The translations under genes and the position numbers were made by a program. Below are positions 13,383 through 25,040 of a stretch of DNA of 64,000 nt, in pieces. The notes under the pieces are model-generated. The model worked only from the letters and a program-made list of their open reading frames with translations. It was not told the origin of the DNA and ran no database searches. How positions within the stretch are numbered: the stretch's first letter is position 1; every line of letters begins with the position of its first letter. The stretch comes from Anisakis pegreffii. Taxonomy: Eukaryota; Nematoda; Chromadorea; Rhabditida; Anisakidae. The DNA is taken from assembly GCA_035041965.1 (NCBI GenBank), contig JAPYMA010000078.1, positions 62,001 through 126,000 on the forward strand. The letters are read 5' to 3'.

Positions 13383-13817
13383 TTACCTAAATGATGGATG
13401 AAGCAACTCATTTGAGCGTTGCACTGCACCGAGCATGGATCGCAAAGCATGGAGCAATGCATGAGTTCTACTGTGAGCGATAGTTGACCATATGTGACGA
13501 AGCTGAGTGATCAGTTCAGCCTTACGTCTTGAGTCTAGAACGGAGACAGTGCTACGAATACAAAATGCGTATTTATAAGAATGTTCAAGTAGTTTAGTGT
13601 GCAAGAACCTCTTGGCTATCCATGCTTGGTTGGCCACAATTTCACATGACGAAGTGACACTTGACCTTACCGTATGAGGAGAGATGATGCATTGATACTG
13701 ACGAGCATCATGCTCATACATGTATTGCATGTGCATATGCTTGATATTGTTGTTGCTGCTGTTGATGAGTTCAAGTTGAAGATGGCGTTGTTGATGAAAC
13801 GAATGCAGGGGTACGAG
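13383..13817 (-). CDS. Possible Q/H/N-rich exon, unassigned
   Basis: The minus frame is open for about 145 codons. The 5' part is rich in Gln, His and Asn (HSFHQQRHLQLELINSSNNN) and reaches a good donor, CATACG|GTAAGG, near 13670. The frame stays open beyond it to a second possible donor (TTTAG|GTAACG) at 13383. Such low-complexity stretches are common in nematode transcription factors and RNA-binding proteins, but no domain is visible. It could be a chance frame over a CAA/CAG-rich repeat. No neighbouring exon was found. Confidence 0.28.
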   Translation of the reverse strand, partial: LVPLHSFHQQRHLQLELINSSNNNIKHMHMQYMYEHDARQYQCIISPHTVRSSVTSSCEIVANQAWIAKRFLHTKLLEHSYKYAFCIRSTVSVLDSRRKAELITQLRHIWSTIAHSRTHALLHALRSMLGAVQRSNELLHPSFR

Positions 13818-15337
13818 TTAAACAGACACCTTCGGATTAACACTTAATTAGCATTCATTCAAGCATTCGTTTAAGAATGTAGAGCGTATGCCTTTATGGT
13901 AAAATAATTAGGAACATGATGATAATAAACTACTAACAATAACAATAATAATAATAATAGCGATTGCGAACGCACAAATAAACAAACAATTGAGTAGAAA
14001 CAAATGGATTCAGCGCTTGAACATGTCAAATGGACAAGTGAAATGTGCAGAAATAATTAACACAATAAGACGTTGTTCATTGAGTGCTGTAAAGCATTGT
14101 TTTCCTAGCAAAATGTCACTCAAAATCTTCTCAAAAGCTAATTACGATTGATTTTGCTCTGATGCTTTTACTTGTTTCGCCTCTCAGGAAACGCTTCATT
14201 ACGAAACCATCTGCTATGACTGGTAAGTCGTGAAGTTGTTTTTGAATATTTTGAAATGATACTTCGATTATTAGAATGAATTAAAAGAAGTAGCAATAGT
14301 TTGACTGACAGGAGATTCTTTTGCAGTGGAGTGATTCATCTGAAGGTGTGATCTGTGCCGCGGAAGATCACTGAGGGAATTTTTAAACGGATAGTTTGAT
14401 CAGATCAAAGCGATTTACTTATCATTCCAAGTATCAAAAAATTAAGATTTATCGGCGGTGCAGATGACGAATAGGGATAAATCGGTATGAAACGAAAGTG
14501 TACCTCATCACGGGATTGCTGCGTTTCATTTTCGATGATTTCATACAGAGACCTGCGTGGCGTATTTTGAGATCCTCACCTCCCGTCTATTTTCACTTGA
14601 CTGTTTGGATGATCGCCGGACGCTTCATTCGCTTAAACTAATCGCGCAGTTATTTCTTTTGAGTTATTTTTGCGATGGTTGAGCAGTTTTCGAGTTAACG
14701 TTTATGTACGACGCGGAAATGAGGTAACTGAAAATTTATCATATTCAGATGTGTTTGTAAACACCAGACATTAAACTTCTGGCATTGTATTGGCATCAAG
14801 AATTCTTTGCAAGTGGTTCTCATGATTGACAAAGAATAGAGATCGAAGAAGTTATCTTATTCGTCCCTCGAAATCACTTTTTCCATCACATACAATAATA
14901 ATCCATCTGTGCAACAACGATGAATTGATCTGAGGAAAAAAATTGTTTTTGGTTGTTCCATATTTATAAATTTTTTGTAATCGCCATGTGGCTGAAAACT
15001 GGGGAAATTCTCTTGTAAACAAACAGAATTTATTGCTTCTTTTATCGTACAAACTACACAATCGGCTTTTCATCGACAATAAATGTGCATTTACGTGAGC
15101 AGTCGATTAATTTCCTACAGTGCAAACGTTTTCATTGTAATAATTACGAGCGCAACGATAGTTCTCAACGAAAAAGAATGAAGTTTACACGAAGCGGTTA
15201 AAAAACATTCCATTGGAACTTGTGCATTCGTTCTCCTGTGGCAATTTTTCATTTATTTTTTCTTTATTCTTCCAACGTTCTAATCAGTGAATCACGATGA
15301 ATTGTGATTACTTTGAAGTAACAACAAATTCTGTTTG
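13818..15337. other. No gene identified
   Basis: A short TAA/CAA microsatellite-like run lies near 13930-13960. A 75-codon minus frame at 14852-15079 has no supporting features. Confidence 0.45.
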
Positions 15338-15342
15338 GGAAC
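15338..15342 (+). repeat. Left target-site duplication of the solo LTR (GGAAC)
   Basis: GGAAC directly precedes the TGTTGTG terminus and is repeated at 15621-15625 directly after CACAACA. It marks the insertion site. Confidence 0.85.
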
Positions 15343-15620
15343 TGTTGTGTTGCCGAGTGGTGACAATGGAAAAATAGCTATTATTTATTGGGCTTAAACA
15401 CAACAATAACAATGCGGGTGAAGTACACACACAACACAGGGTAAACACTGTAGACAATACACGGCCGATGCACGCAAGACGAAATAGAACAATGAACACT
15501 CATGGTATGATTGAGAAGACCTTATATAATCAGAATTCGACACGAGAATGATAGGCGCGAAAGCGATCTAGCACATAATGACCGACGGAAGATCAATAAT
15601 CAGTGGTTACCACCACAACA
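15343..15620 (-). mobile_element. Complete solo LTR of a retrotransposon, with 5 bp target duplication
   Basis: The 278 bp element begins TGTTGTGTTGCC and ends CACCACAACA, so its termini are the short inverted repeat TGTTGTG/CACAACA expected of an LTR. It is flanked on both sides by GGAAC (15338-15342 and 15621-15625), a 5 bp target duplication. Read on the minus strand it has a TATA box (TTATATAAGG, about 15520-15530) followed by a polyadenylation signal (CCCAATAAATAAT, about 15375-15390), in the right order for U3-R-U5. No internal retrotransposon sequence adjoins it, so it is a solo LTR left by LTR-LTR recombination. The superfamily (BEL/Pao, Gypsy or Copia) cannot be told from an LTR alone. 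A near-identical copy starts at 63846. Confidence 0.88.
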
Positions 15621-15651
15621 GGAACAATTCATCTGAAACGTGCAAACGTCC

Positions 15652-15759
15652 ATGAAAAATATGGATGGACATGCAGTTAAGCTTTCAACAGCAATGACAT
15701 TGCAACAGTTGGATAAACAGATACGTGCAATCACTGAAAATGGAGTTAGAACAGAACAG
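15652..15759 (+). CDS. Possible first exon of a small coiled-coil protein
   Basis: ATG at 15652 (or 15661) opens 36 codons ending at a CAG|GTGATT donor. The peptide (KLSTAMTLQQLDKQIRAITE, then NGVRTEQ) is helical and charged with heptad-like spacing. It starts only about 30 bases beyond the right end of the solo LTR. A second candidate exon of similar character lies at 16613-16706, but its entry phase (2) does not fit this exit phase (0), so at least one intermediate exon would be needed and I did not find it. The family is unknown. Confidence 0.3.
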
Positions 15760-16023
15760 GTGATTGATTATAATCCTATCTTATCGTAGAATTGAAATGT
15801 TAAATGACTGATAAGATCCCAATTAGTGCTGATAAGATATCAGTACTAACTGGGATAACATCAATAGATAATGGACGGGTAGCGAATGATAGGATAAGAG
15901 CAGTGACAAAGTACAACTCAGTACCATCGATCCCCACAAACAGTTCAAAAAACCAAATCATGGTAATAATTATGTCTAAGGAGTTCAGTCGACATGCAGC
16001 GTTATTTTGGTAGATCAAAACGT

Positions 16024-16260
16024 TTATAACCTGTAATGGCGGATATATTTTTGAAATACGTCAATAGTTGTTAATTTCTGAGCACTTTCCAGTTCGTATG
16101 ACGGGGTTCTCGTATAACTTGGAATGTCAAGCTTCGGCAACCGGGTCAATATTTCTTCAACACCTGGATGGTGCATAACCCGAGATATTACAAAAATGCA
16201 GTTGCTGTTGATTGCAGATCCATCTTCTAGAGCAGTGGTACTCACATTCAGGTGCTCCAT
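16024..16260 (-). CDS. Possible minus-strand exon, unassigned
   Basis: An open frame of 78 codons has protein-like composition (HHPGVEEILTRLPKLDIPSY, SYELESAQKLTTIDVFQKYI) and ends at a potential CATTACAG|GTTATA donor near 16030. Its upper end runs into the hAT-like repeat that starts at 16233, so the true exon would have to start below about 16230. No family is recognised. It overlaps, on the other strand, the intron of the putative coiled-coil gene. Confidence 0.25.
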   Translation of the reverse strand: MEHLNVSTTALEDGSAINSNCIFVISRVMHHPGVEEILTRLPKLDIPSYTRTPSYELESAQKLTTIDVFQKYIRHYRL

Positions 16261-16493
16261 TACTTCTTTTGATGATCTGGCAAGCCGCCATTAACCCCCC
16301 TCCCCCCCGGTAAAGGAACTTACTATTTCCACGTATAACTTCAAGAACGAACGGAAAACCGGTCCGGAATTTTCTCAGCAGCGTGAAAGAAATTAGTGTC
16401 CTAGATCGTTGTGTTGCTCATTACTGCAATTGATTATGATTGCATGGAAAGCTAGTGTCTATGGCACGTTCACTTCAAACTGATTCAGATGCA
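16233..16493 (+). mobile_element. hAT-like transposon fragment, copy 2
   Basis: Direct repeat of 2374-2592. It starts CAGTGGTACTCACATTCAGG, carries the same C-rich run (16297-16310), and shares the ACGTATAAC and GGTCCGGAA blocks. Relative to copy 1 it has about 35 extra bases near 16410-16445. No right terminus or target duplication could be found. Confidence 0.6.
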
Positions 16494-16612
16494 ACTTTTT
16501 GCCTGATCCTTTCTGCTAACATTGCCCGGCTGTTTTAATTGGCCAGGATACATAAACTTCCACTATGTTTATGTAATTTCTCATAATTTTTGTTTTTATC
16601 GCTGATTTTCAG

Positions 16613-16706
16613 CCGAATTACCAACAAAGTGGGTGATCTGGTACGACGAATAGAACAATTCAAATGTTCTCTGCAGAGTTTCAGCAATGACAATGCTCAA
16701 ATGCGA
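16613..16706 (+). CDS. Possible internal exon, coiled-coil-like
   Basis: A textbook acceptor (GCTGATTTTCAG) precedes 16613. The frame reads RITNKVGDLVRRIEQFKCSL then QSFSNDNAQMR and could exit at CGA|GTTGTT. It is a charged, helical peptide of 31 residues. It may be part of the same gene as 15652-15759, but the phases require a missing exon. No domain name can be given. Confidence 0.3.
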
Positions 16707-19700
16707 GTTGTTTTTATGAATGAATTCAAATTGTCGGCTGGTGCTCATCTACTAGGAACCAGCATTAATTAATAGGGTGGGATGTGTGCATCAATCGAAA
16801 CTCTCATCATTGAATTGATTTTTCAGGTGGTGTTAAATTATTTGAAACTGGAATTTCTTTCAAATAACACTTTGAAATAATCATACTTTTCAAAATGATC
16901 TTTTGCAGATGGCATCAAAAGTATTTGAATGTTCCCCAGTGACCATGGAAGTAACTTATTTTTTGATGAATTAAGCAGTAGTGAAACTATCAAAACCATG
17001 TGTAAAGTGTTGGTATCCATTCGAAAAATATCGTCAGTTTTGACTGTAGTCGATTGAAGTCAACAGTTTGATTGTATAAATAATTTAATCGTTTCATTGA
17101 AATGAGAGTAACAAACAGGTTTGGTCACGCGTTAGATAGCGATAAGCAAACATGAGGAAACACCCTTGATGCATGTATTTTACAACATGTTTACCGATTA
17201 ATCGTTTTGAGTTGTCGACCGCAAATATGCTATAATTTCAAGAGTAAATACATCTCTGAGAAAGATGCCCTGATGTTGTCAAAAATTAGATTGTCAAAAT
17301 TGAATTAGAATAGTGCTATGGAAAATGCCTAGAGTTTGAGCAAAAACGAATCTTAAGCTTGAATCCTAGTATCATTTTGGGTTCTGGTATCACACTAAAC
17401 TCACGATCAGCTTAATCCGTTTTCAACCTCAACCACTGTTTAAAAAACTAGGACCTGCCCTATAAGAGTAGAATTCAACATGTAAGAAATATTTTACCCA
17501 TCTTCATCTCGGCGATGATCACTCCTATCATCATTATGTCATTTACCGTCATATGCCACTTCAGCGAAGTGCATTTAAATCAATTTGAATTACATTATCC
17601 ATCATTCAGGATGTTATTTGTTAAATTCGAGGGGTCATGGAATTTGAATAAGTATCATATTAATGATAATAACAAAAACAACCACATCAAGTACATGTCT
17701 CATATTTACCTACTTAAATTTACTTCTATATTTTATTACAATATAAGTCTTTCAATGATCATAGATCACTAATTTTATTAACATATCGTGACACATCTTT
17801 AATTAAGAAATACTATTAAATGAACGTCAGTAAACCTTGTTTCATGACGATGATAGATTCACTATGCGTATGTTATTCTCTCACATTAAATTTCACACAT
17901 ATGAGTCTGTTTAAGGATGATTTTCTTAATACTGAGATCAGTATTAATACCGGTATCGTTTTTCAACACCGACGATACCGGTACTGAAAAGCAACTTTTG
18001 AAATATAGAAATGTAATTTGTTCAATGCATTCTTTTTGAGCAATGTCTTCATAATTATTCATAAAACAATTCATTTAACAAACCACTCACCAAAGCTCAA
18101 GAAATTCAACAAAAAACAAAAAATATTAATCGTAAGAAAATGATCTCACTACGCTTCCTCTCACTCAATGCTCCAGTCGTGATGGATCACTACCAAATTC
18201 ACTTAAAATGACTTGTGCTATGAATACCGGAAATACCGACACCACGAATCTCGAGATCGGTATCGGTTTTCTAATACCGGTATTCAGTATTACCGAGATC
18301 TCGTGCAAACACTACCCATGACCGTTATCGACTGACCCCCTCCCTCCCCTCCTCGCCCCTCTTTCTATCGAATTAAACAAGAATTGAATAAGTCCAGTAG
18401 AATAATGCAATAGAATATGAATTATGTTAATCTCGACTGTTATTGCTCTCGTTACACAATTATCCCTGTCTTCGTTTCTTGCGATTATCTTTTATAAGAA
18501 GATATAAGGATATTTGGCATGCTTTGGTTATTTATTGATTCTCTATATCACCTGATTGAGTGAGTGTATTGCACTAAGTGAGTCATGCGAGAACTCAACA
18601 AAGATGTCAACAGTAAACAAGATACGCGTGACACATGCATGTGTTTAGAAAGATGAAAGAACCCACACTTGAGACCTCCGTCAACAATATGATCTCATCA
18701 TCGACATACACGTTCGTTTATCCATTCCACCGAATCTTTCTTTCTTAAATTTTAGGAAGACCTCAAGTGTTCTCTTGATTCAGTTCGTTTAGCCATACTT
18801 CCATATCAATAATGCCTGAAATCAGTCCCTACAGATTTACTATGTTCTGATGTGCAGAACTCGTGTAATCATCGATTGAGCTCTCAACTTTTCATTACTG
18901 AAGCGCTAACTAGTTTTATTAACCTCAATTAACTGGTTGTTTCATCATTCAATTTCGGAGAGCATTTTGCCGTCTTGAGAGTCAGAGTAAATCTCGCAAT
19001 CTTATAAGAAGATATCTTCAGAAATATCCGATAGCGGTTTCAATCGTAAGTAGAATCAGGTAATTGCTCAAATAAAATTTACAAAATCTCGATGTTGTTC
19101 AGCACTCTTTCTATTTTGTAGCTTTCTGCAGCTGCTCAGTGAAACAGTTTTCATTTTGAAACATTTGTGAAACAATGAAGCAGTTTTCGTTTTATTGAGG
19201 TATTTACGATCGATTCTGTGTTCTTTTCTGCGTTATTTGAAACGTTAATTACATGAAAATCCTTTGCTTTGCATCATCATTTTATCAAAATACTCGTTGC
19301 AGTATCCATGACAACGATCACTCACCGATTCGCGTCTCGGTCACCTAATCGAATATTAAACGATGAATTTCAGCGCATTTTTTTGCGAGTTGTTTATTTT
19401 ATCACCGTTATCACTGATTATCACAAGAGCGAACTGGTGCTGTGTACCTTCGAACGCGGTCGTAAAACTTTTATAGAATGTCAGTTTTTTATAGACATGT
19501 AACTTTATGGGAGGAATTCTTTTTTTAATCGCCGCAGTTTGATTGTGCTATAAGCAATTCAATGTCATAATAATAATAGTGTTAACAATAACAATAATAA
19601 AAGTTTTTGTTTGTACCCAAACATTTTGTAGTGCTGTGAAAATGGCAAACAAGAGATTCCGCGTTTGTATCCAGATATGACATAGACATGCTCATAAATT

Positions 19701-22700
19701 CCCAAATTTTTTATTCACCTAGTAATCTAATGATACCACAGTAAGATTAATGTTATAACAGTAACAGTAACAAATAGTGATGATGCTGATGGTAATAGTA
19801 ACTCAGATAATAACAATACTGACAATGAAGGTAATATTTGTAATTATTATCGTTTCTCGGTTATTTCAGCTCATTTTATCGACAAATTGGAAAGATAATT
19901 GGTTAATTGCACTAGACATTTTTTCAGTTGGTTGATTTTATTGGGTATTCTTCTCTTACTTAATATTTCAAGTTTGCATTGATGCGGAAATGAAGATATT
20001 TGATGCGTTGGTGATATTGGCGATCATTATGACGTAAACTAATGCAACTTTATGGATGCTGGAAAACAAAAGCTTTTTTGTCACGTTAGGGATCACTGAA
20101 CGTCGGAACTGGATTTGCATCGAGCTCTGTTTATCTTGTATAAACATTGTTTGTTCGGGATGAATGTCTTCTAATAAGTATCAAAACACCGCCCACATAG
20201 AGATGATGTGAAAAATTTTCGTGAAAGCCCACCTTCTTGATAGACTGTCATGCCACATTTCATCGACTATATAACCAACTGATAACTGATCGTAAGAGCA
20301 GTTTGCTAAAAGTCTCAGTGCTCTCTGATACCCACCTGTTCGAGAGCCCATCGTGAAAGCAAGGCATATGGAGAAATACCCACGTGAGTGAATGTAGAAG
20401 TTCGTTATCATAAGTACATGTTTAAAGCGTTCGAAAATATCAGTTAATCATTGAGGTTTTGCTTAGCCGGAGAAGTTATTTGCTGTTGCAGTTCAATAAG
20501 ACATCACTGAATGTCTTAAACATAATTAGTGAACTAATTTCCTTCTCCCAGCCGCCCGTCCGACGATTCCTGCATTTCACCCGACAAAACAGATTTTGAG
20601 AGGAAGAAGACCTGTTTCTACGGGACAAATTTGAGAACTGATGAATAGTGATGCAATATTTGTTGATACATTTAACTAAAAATCGATTTCGATCGATTTC
20701 TTTCCTAATCAATCTATCAAATACCTTATCAGTCATTCCACTATCATATTCATTCACCTATTCAAAAGTTCAACAATCTTAAATACGCAATAATCTCAAC
20801 ATCCTTCCCACTTTTCTTTCATTCGTTCGATTCATTTGTTTTATTGCAATCACAATCTATATCGTCAAATAATCGTAAACATTTTTGTCGTCAATCGTTT
20901 CTTTTCCAAACATCCTTCACAATTGATTGTGTTCTCGTTTTCATTCCTGTTCATGTGCATGCTTGCAATGCTGCTCTTGCGTTCAATAATTATTATTATT
21001 ACTTTGTTATTTAGATTATTATCATTATCATTACTTCTGTTTTGCTTTCGAATGCTTCCTTTTTTATGAGAGCAAATACATTTAGATTTTATTATTTGTC
21101 GTTTGGTTCGAATGGGTGATGCAATTTCTAACTGATAATGATGAATAGATAACTGACTCTGTTGTGCTTATAAACACAATGAGATCATAGCTGTTTCGTT
21201 GTGTTCCATGCACATTTCTAAGGTTTTGACTCCACTCGGTTGGTTCAAATCGCTGATTTGTTCCGCGTTCAGCAACAATTCCGCATTTTGTTGTTGACGA
21301 ACGTTGCATGCATAAAGCAAATGAACACTTTCACATATGAATGTTCACCTTTTACACAGCTGAATAATCCTGTTCTTTGCTGCTACTGTTTACAGATCGC
21401 CTTGTCTATATGTTGATAGCAACAATTTCCATCGTATTGATCACAAACAAATATTGCGCCCGTTATAAGCTGTTCTAACTCATAATTATTTCATCTCATG
21501 AATATATGATGGATCATGAGAAAAACGGGCATTGTCTGAAAGGATTATGATATAATAGATTGCTGTTATGGTTTCTTATAAGCGGGAATACTTCTCTTTA
21601 TCAGCCGTTAGATTAATGGTTGCGTTTAAGATGTCACGTAGCGTAGGACAAGATGATAGCGGAATCGAAATGCTTGTGATTAGTAATCGCGTTTAATGAT
21701 CAAGTAGGCTTTTAACTGTTGCTATGATATTGTTCCGTTGTTAGCGTGGTCATGTATGCTGGACATGTTCTCGGAAATGCGTTATTAAGAGATATTTTGT
21801 TGGAATTTCAGTAATCTATTGATCGAGTGCAGCGCTCGTTGAAACGTTACTACCAACTCCAGATGTCACCTCATTAGAACCTGAACTGCCGCAAACGGTG
21901 GTTCACCATTCGAGCAGCAGGAAGCAAGCACAATATATTGGCTTTTGGTTGGTTCCATAAGGCCTTTTGCTTTTCTTTTTCATGATGTAGTATGTGTATT
22001 CTTATAAGTGTTTTGCAGTCGCGAATAACTCTCCGAAAAGTGGTCAGAGTTATGTGATGAGATTATTTAAATGTGCTCATTCAGCCGCAAAAGCAATGAA
22101 GTTATGTGTTTTTTAACTGGCGATTTATTTAGGATACCGGAAAAATAGAAACGAAGAAGCTTTGTGTCAAGAAGGGAAACAACTTATTTGTATCGTCCAC
22201 ATCTGCTCGATAGACGTGGTGTTTGAAAGGAAAACAGTGACTGTATCAAGTAATACAAATGCTGTATTCACAAGTTGGAATGATTAACAACAGTGCCACC
22301 GCACTTCAGTTTGGCGATGTTCACAAAAATAGATCAGTTCATCTGTCCGAACTCTCTTCATTCACGAATCGTCTCTCGAACATGATCACATGGCCGAATT
22401 TTTCGGTAATTTCAGTTTTTCATTTTATTCTTTCGAATGATTCCTCTCAGTCGAAGTTTCACAAGTAACCAATCTGTTGTTCATTTGAATTATACTTTAA
22501 AAAATCTCTGGGATTTGTTCTGGATCGCTCACATATGCACTTTAGGGATTGTGTTGTACTGATTTTGCCGGAATGTTTTGCCGGCTGAAGCTTTCACTGA
22601 ACTTCAACTTAAACTGCTTTTGAAGTTATTTTACTTCGGTTCTTTGAATATTTTAACTAATTCCTACTGCTATTTTGCTCTCTGCCATTGAGAAGCAGTT

Positions 22701-22840
22701 AGAGAGAATTTTGCAAAAAAAGCGCAAGGTGATTGAATTTCGCATTTTGTTTGTTTGTTACGCTTCGTGAATGGATTCGGTGTCTGATTTCTGAGTGTTT
22801 TGTGCTCAAGTTTGTTTGTTTTGCTGATGCCACTGTTTGT
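16707..22840. other. Long stretch without a supported gene
   Basis: About 6 kb. It contains the palindromic cluster at 17925-18312 (listed separately) and low-complexity ATT/TTA runs near 20985-21040. Frames of 60-93 codons have no matching splice sites or motifs. A short minus stretch at about 20330-20400 (GISPYALLSRWALEQ before a GTGGGT donor) could be a small exon but is too short to support. Confidence 0.4.
17925..18312. repeat. Palindromic cluster with ACCGGTA cores
   Basis: Two self-complementary blocks lie about 300 bases apart. The first (17925-17992) has AATACCGGTATCGT facing ACGATACCGGTACTG. The second (18222-18312) has ATCTCGAGATCGGTATCGG facing CCGGTATT and TACCGAGATCTCGTG. The outer right edge (GATCTCGTGCAAACACTA) looks like a transposon end of the TAGTGTTTGCACG type. 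The span is probably a decayed non-autonomous DNA element. No target duplication was found. Confidence 0.45.
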
Positions 22841-23237
22841 GGTTTTGGTTGGGACTGTTTGTGATGTTGACTGTGTTGCTGGTGCGAAAGCGACGATTAA
22901 TAACTTAGTTTATCCACACAATAAATGAAGACGATAATAACGGTTCAATACAGTGAAGATGGTTGAGTGACGAGAGATGCCGATGATGGCTCATAAACAA
23001 CAACAACACTGCATACACGAACAACACACTAACTGACTAATACGGAGGAACTGATATAACTACACTGAGCTACTTATATAGTCATTGAGATTGGCTGATT
23101 ACGAAACAATGGTTACGAATTGCCAATGATGGTGAGAGAACACATGATATGCAAAGCACTATAGACAGACATACAAGAAACCGTAAACAATAAACAAAAG
23201 ATCACCGGTTTATCACAACATGATCCTTCAAAGTTGT
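22841..23237 (-). mobile_element. LTR-like dispersed repeat, copy 1 (inverted relative to copy 2)
   Basis: About 397 bp that matches the reverse complement of 41891-42288 almost base for base (estimated over 95%). Read on the minus strand it starts ACAACTTTGAAGGATCATG, includes TGTTGTGATAAACCGGTGAT, then a TATA box (CTATATAAG) and an initiator-like region, and runs to ATCACAAACA. The pair TGTTGTGAT/ATCACAAACA resembles LTR termini and is close to the ends of the 15343 family. Both copies share some 15 bases beyond each of these termini, so the exact ends are uncertain. Confidence 0.65.
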
Positions 23238-24881
23238 GGACGAAAATTCATTTTTTTTCAAAAACAGACAGAAATATTCAGAACTCGACGTGCTCTACGA
23301 TCGACCAAGTGCAATTTTCATATCTACAGCACTTGTTTACATTGCAGTTTTCATTCAAATTCCAAGTAAATCGCTCAAGAGAAATCATTGAACTGAACTC
23401 ACAAATATATATTTTTATCTTAACAACTGCATGTTTTGTATGCTTTACTACAAACCGAATGCATCACCATTTCACAGCAGCTATGATGCACAAGCATGAA
23501 TTCGAAATTAGAATTTTGGAATGGTCTCGAAGAATTTAACAGAATCCTACTGAAAACTTCAAATCTTTCAAGAACTGTTTTCGTTTTGAAAAGGCAGCCA
23601 AAAAATTGTTATAGTTACTGTGTGCTGGTAAATGTCATCCATTTTAGTTGACCTTGTGAGAATAACGATTGAATTTCCTTTGATGAAATTCCAATAGTGC
23701 TGAAATATGTCAATCTGGATTGCAGGAAAGAAAGCTGCCGGGATCATGTGCTAGCGGAGAGATACTTATCAAGAACACAGGTGTTGGTGTCTCATCACAT
23801 CAAGCAGCAACCACGAACACGGCTGCATATCGCATGGATGAAAATTTCAAGCTGGCTTTCCTATTCAACAATAACTACTAAGAAGTAAACATCTTCAGAT
23901 CAGCATTTTGTCAGCTGGAAATGAGCCACAACGGTAAATTGAACCTTCTGCTGTAGTACGACAATATAAGGGGCGAAGTGACGTCTAACGAACGAATATG
24001 ATGAGAGGAAATAAAAGCATTCCATATGTATCTCTAGGTTCTCTTGGCTGTCATCGAGGTGATAACAAAATATTGCTACTTCTCGAGGAGGGGTGGTTTA
24101 CTGACAGTTTCAAGCGAAATTCAGTGATCCGAATTGGATGAAAAACCACTGTTGTGTACATTTCTACTACGAGTATATCTTCTTTCTTCGACTATCTCTA
24201 TTTGGCCTAATTTGTCGGCTCTTTCATAAAATTATTCTTTCTATTATCACTTCATTTCGTTGTTTCACTCAAGATGAAAACAACATCCTTCAATGCTCAT
24301 TATGATTACCTTTGTGCCTACCATATTTTTTAATTATTATAATTTAAATTTAGTCTACATGTGCACATTGGTCCACCAATTGGATGTGTTGCGTTGTATT
24401 CTTTTCGATTGAAATCATTCATCAACTAATTGTCGTAAAACTGATTTTTATGCTAGTAATGATGGTTTAAATGATGATTTAATCATTGTTCAATGATAAT
24501 TTATTCCTGTGAATTCTGAAAAAAGCAACTTTCAAAATAACCAGTTTCCACGCATCTAATTTCGAAACGTTCTCGTGAACGAATGCGGCCAAGTATGGTC
24601 ATGCTCATTGCGGGAATCCTGCTGTCTTCTGATTATATTCAATGAGCCGATAATCACAGTTATACAGATTATTTTAATCACATCGGGCTACTATCTACAC
24701 CCATACACATAACCAACGATTCTGACAGTCATGGCATTCCATAAAATTGTAATACGACCCATTGTCCAGCAGTCAGAGAGTAGCGACAAGGGAAACCTTA
24801 TCATGTTACCATGCATCATTTCGTGAATTTCATCGAATTAACGAAGTCATGGGTGCAATCAAAATCATGTAAATCTGTACT
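23238..24881. other. No gene identified
   Basis: Only short frames without splice support. The longest is a 101-codon plus frame at 23234-23539, which starts inside the repeat end and has no recognisable composition. Confidence 0.45.
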
Positions 24882-25040
24882 ATTTTCTATTAAAGTATCT
24901 TTCGCTCACAGTTTAATTCAAAGGTAATAGCACCTGTAATAAAACCATCGAAAACGCAAATTTCGCGTTTCCGATGGTTTTATTACAGGTGCTATTACCT
25001 TTGAATTCAACTGTGAGCGAAAGATACTGTAATAGAAACT
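24882..25040. repeat. Nearly perfect 159 bp palindrome
   Basis: The two halves (24882-24960 and 24961-25040) are inverted copies with about four substitutions and one indel in 79 positions and no spacer. The centre is at GCAAA/TTTCGC. Shared blocks include CTTTCGCTCACAGTT and AAAGGTAATAGCACCTGTAA. RNA from either strand would fold into a single long hairpin, and the DNA could extrude a cruciform. A short direct duplication (ACTGTAATAGAA, twice) and a duplicated ATGAATAGTTATTAC unit follow at 25025-25120. Confidence 0.9.
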
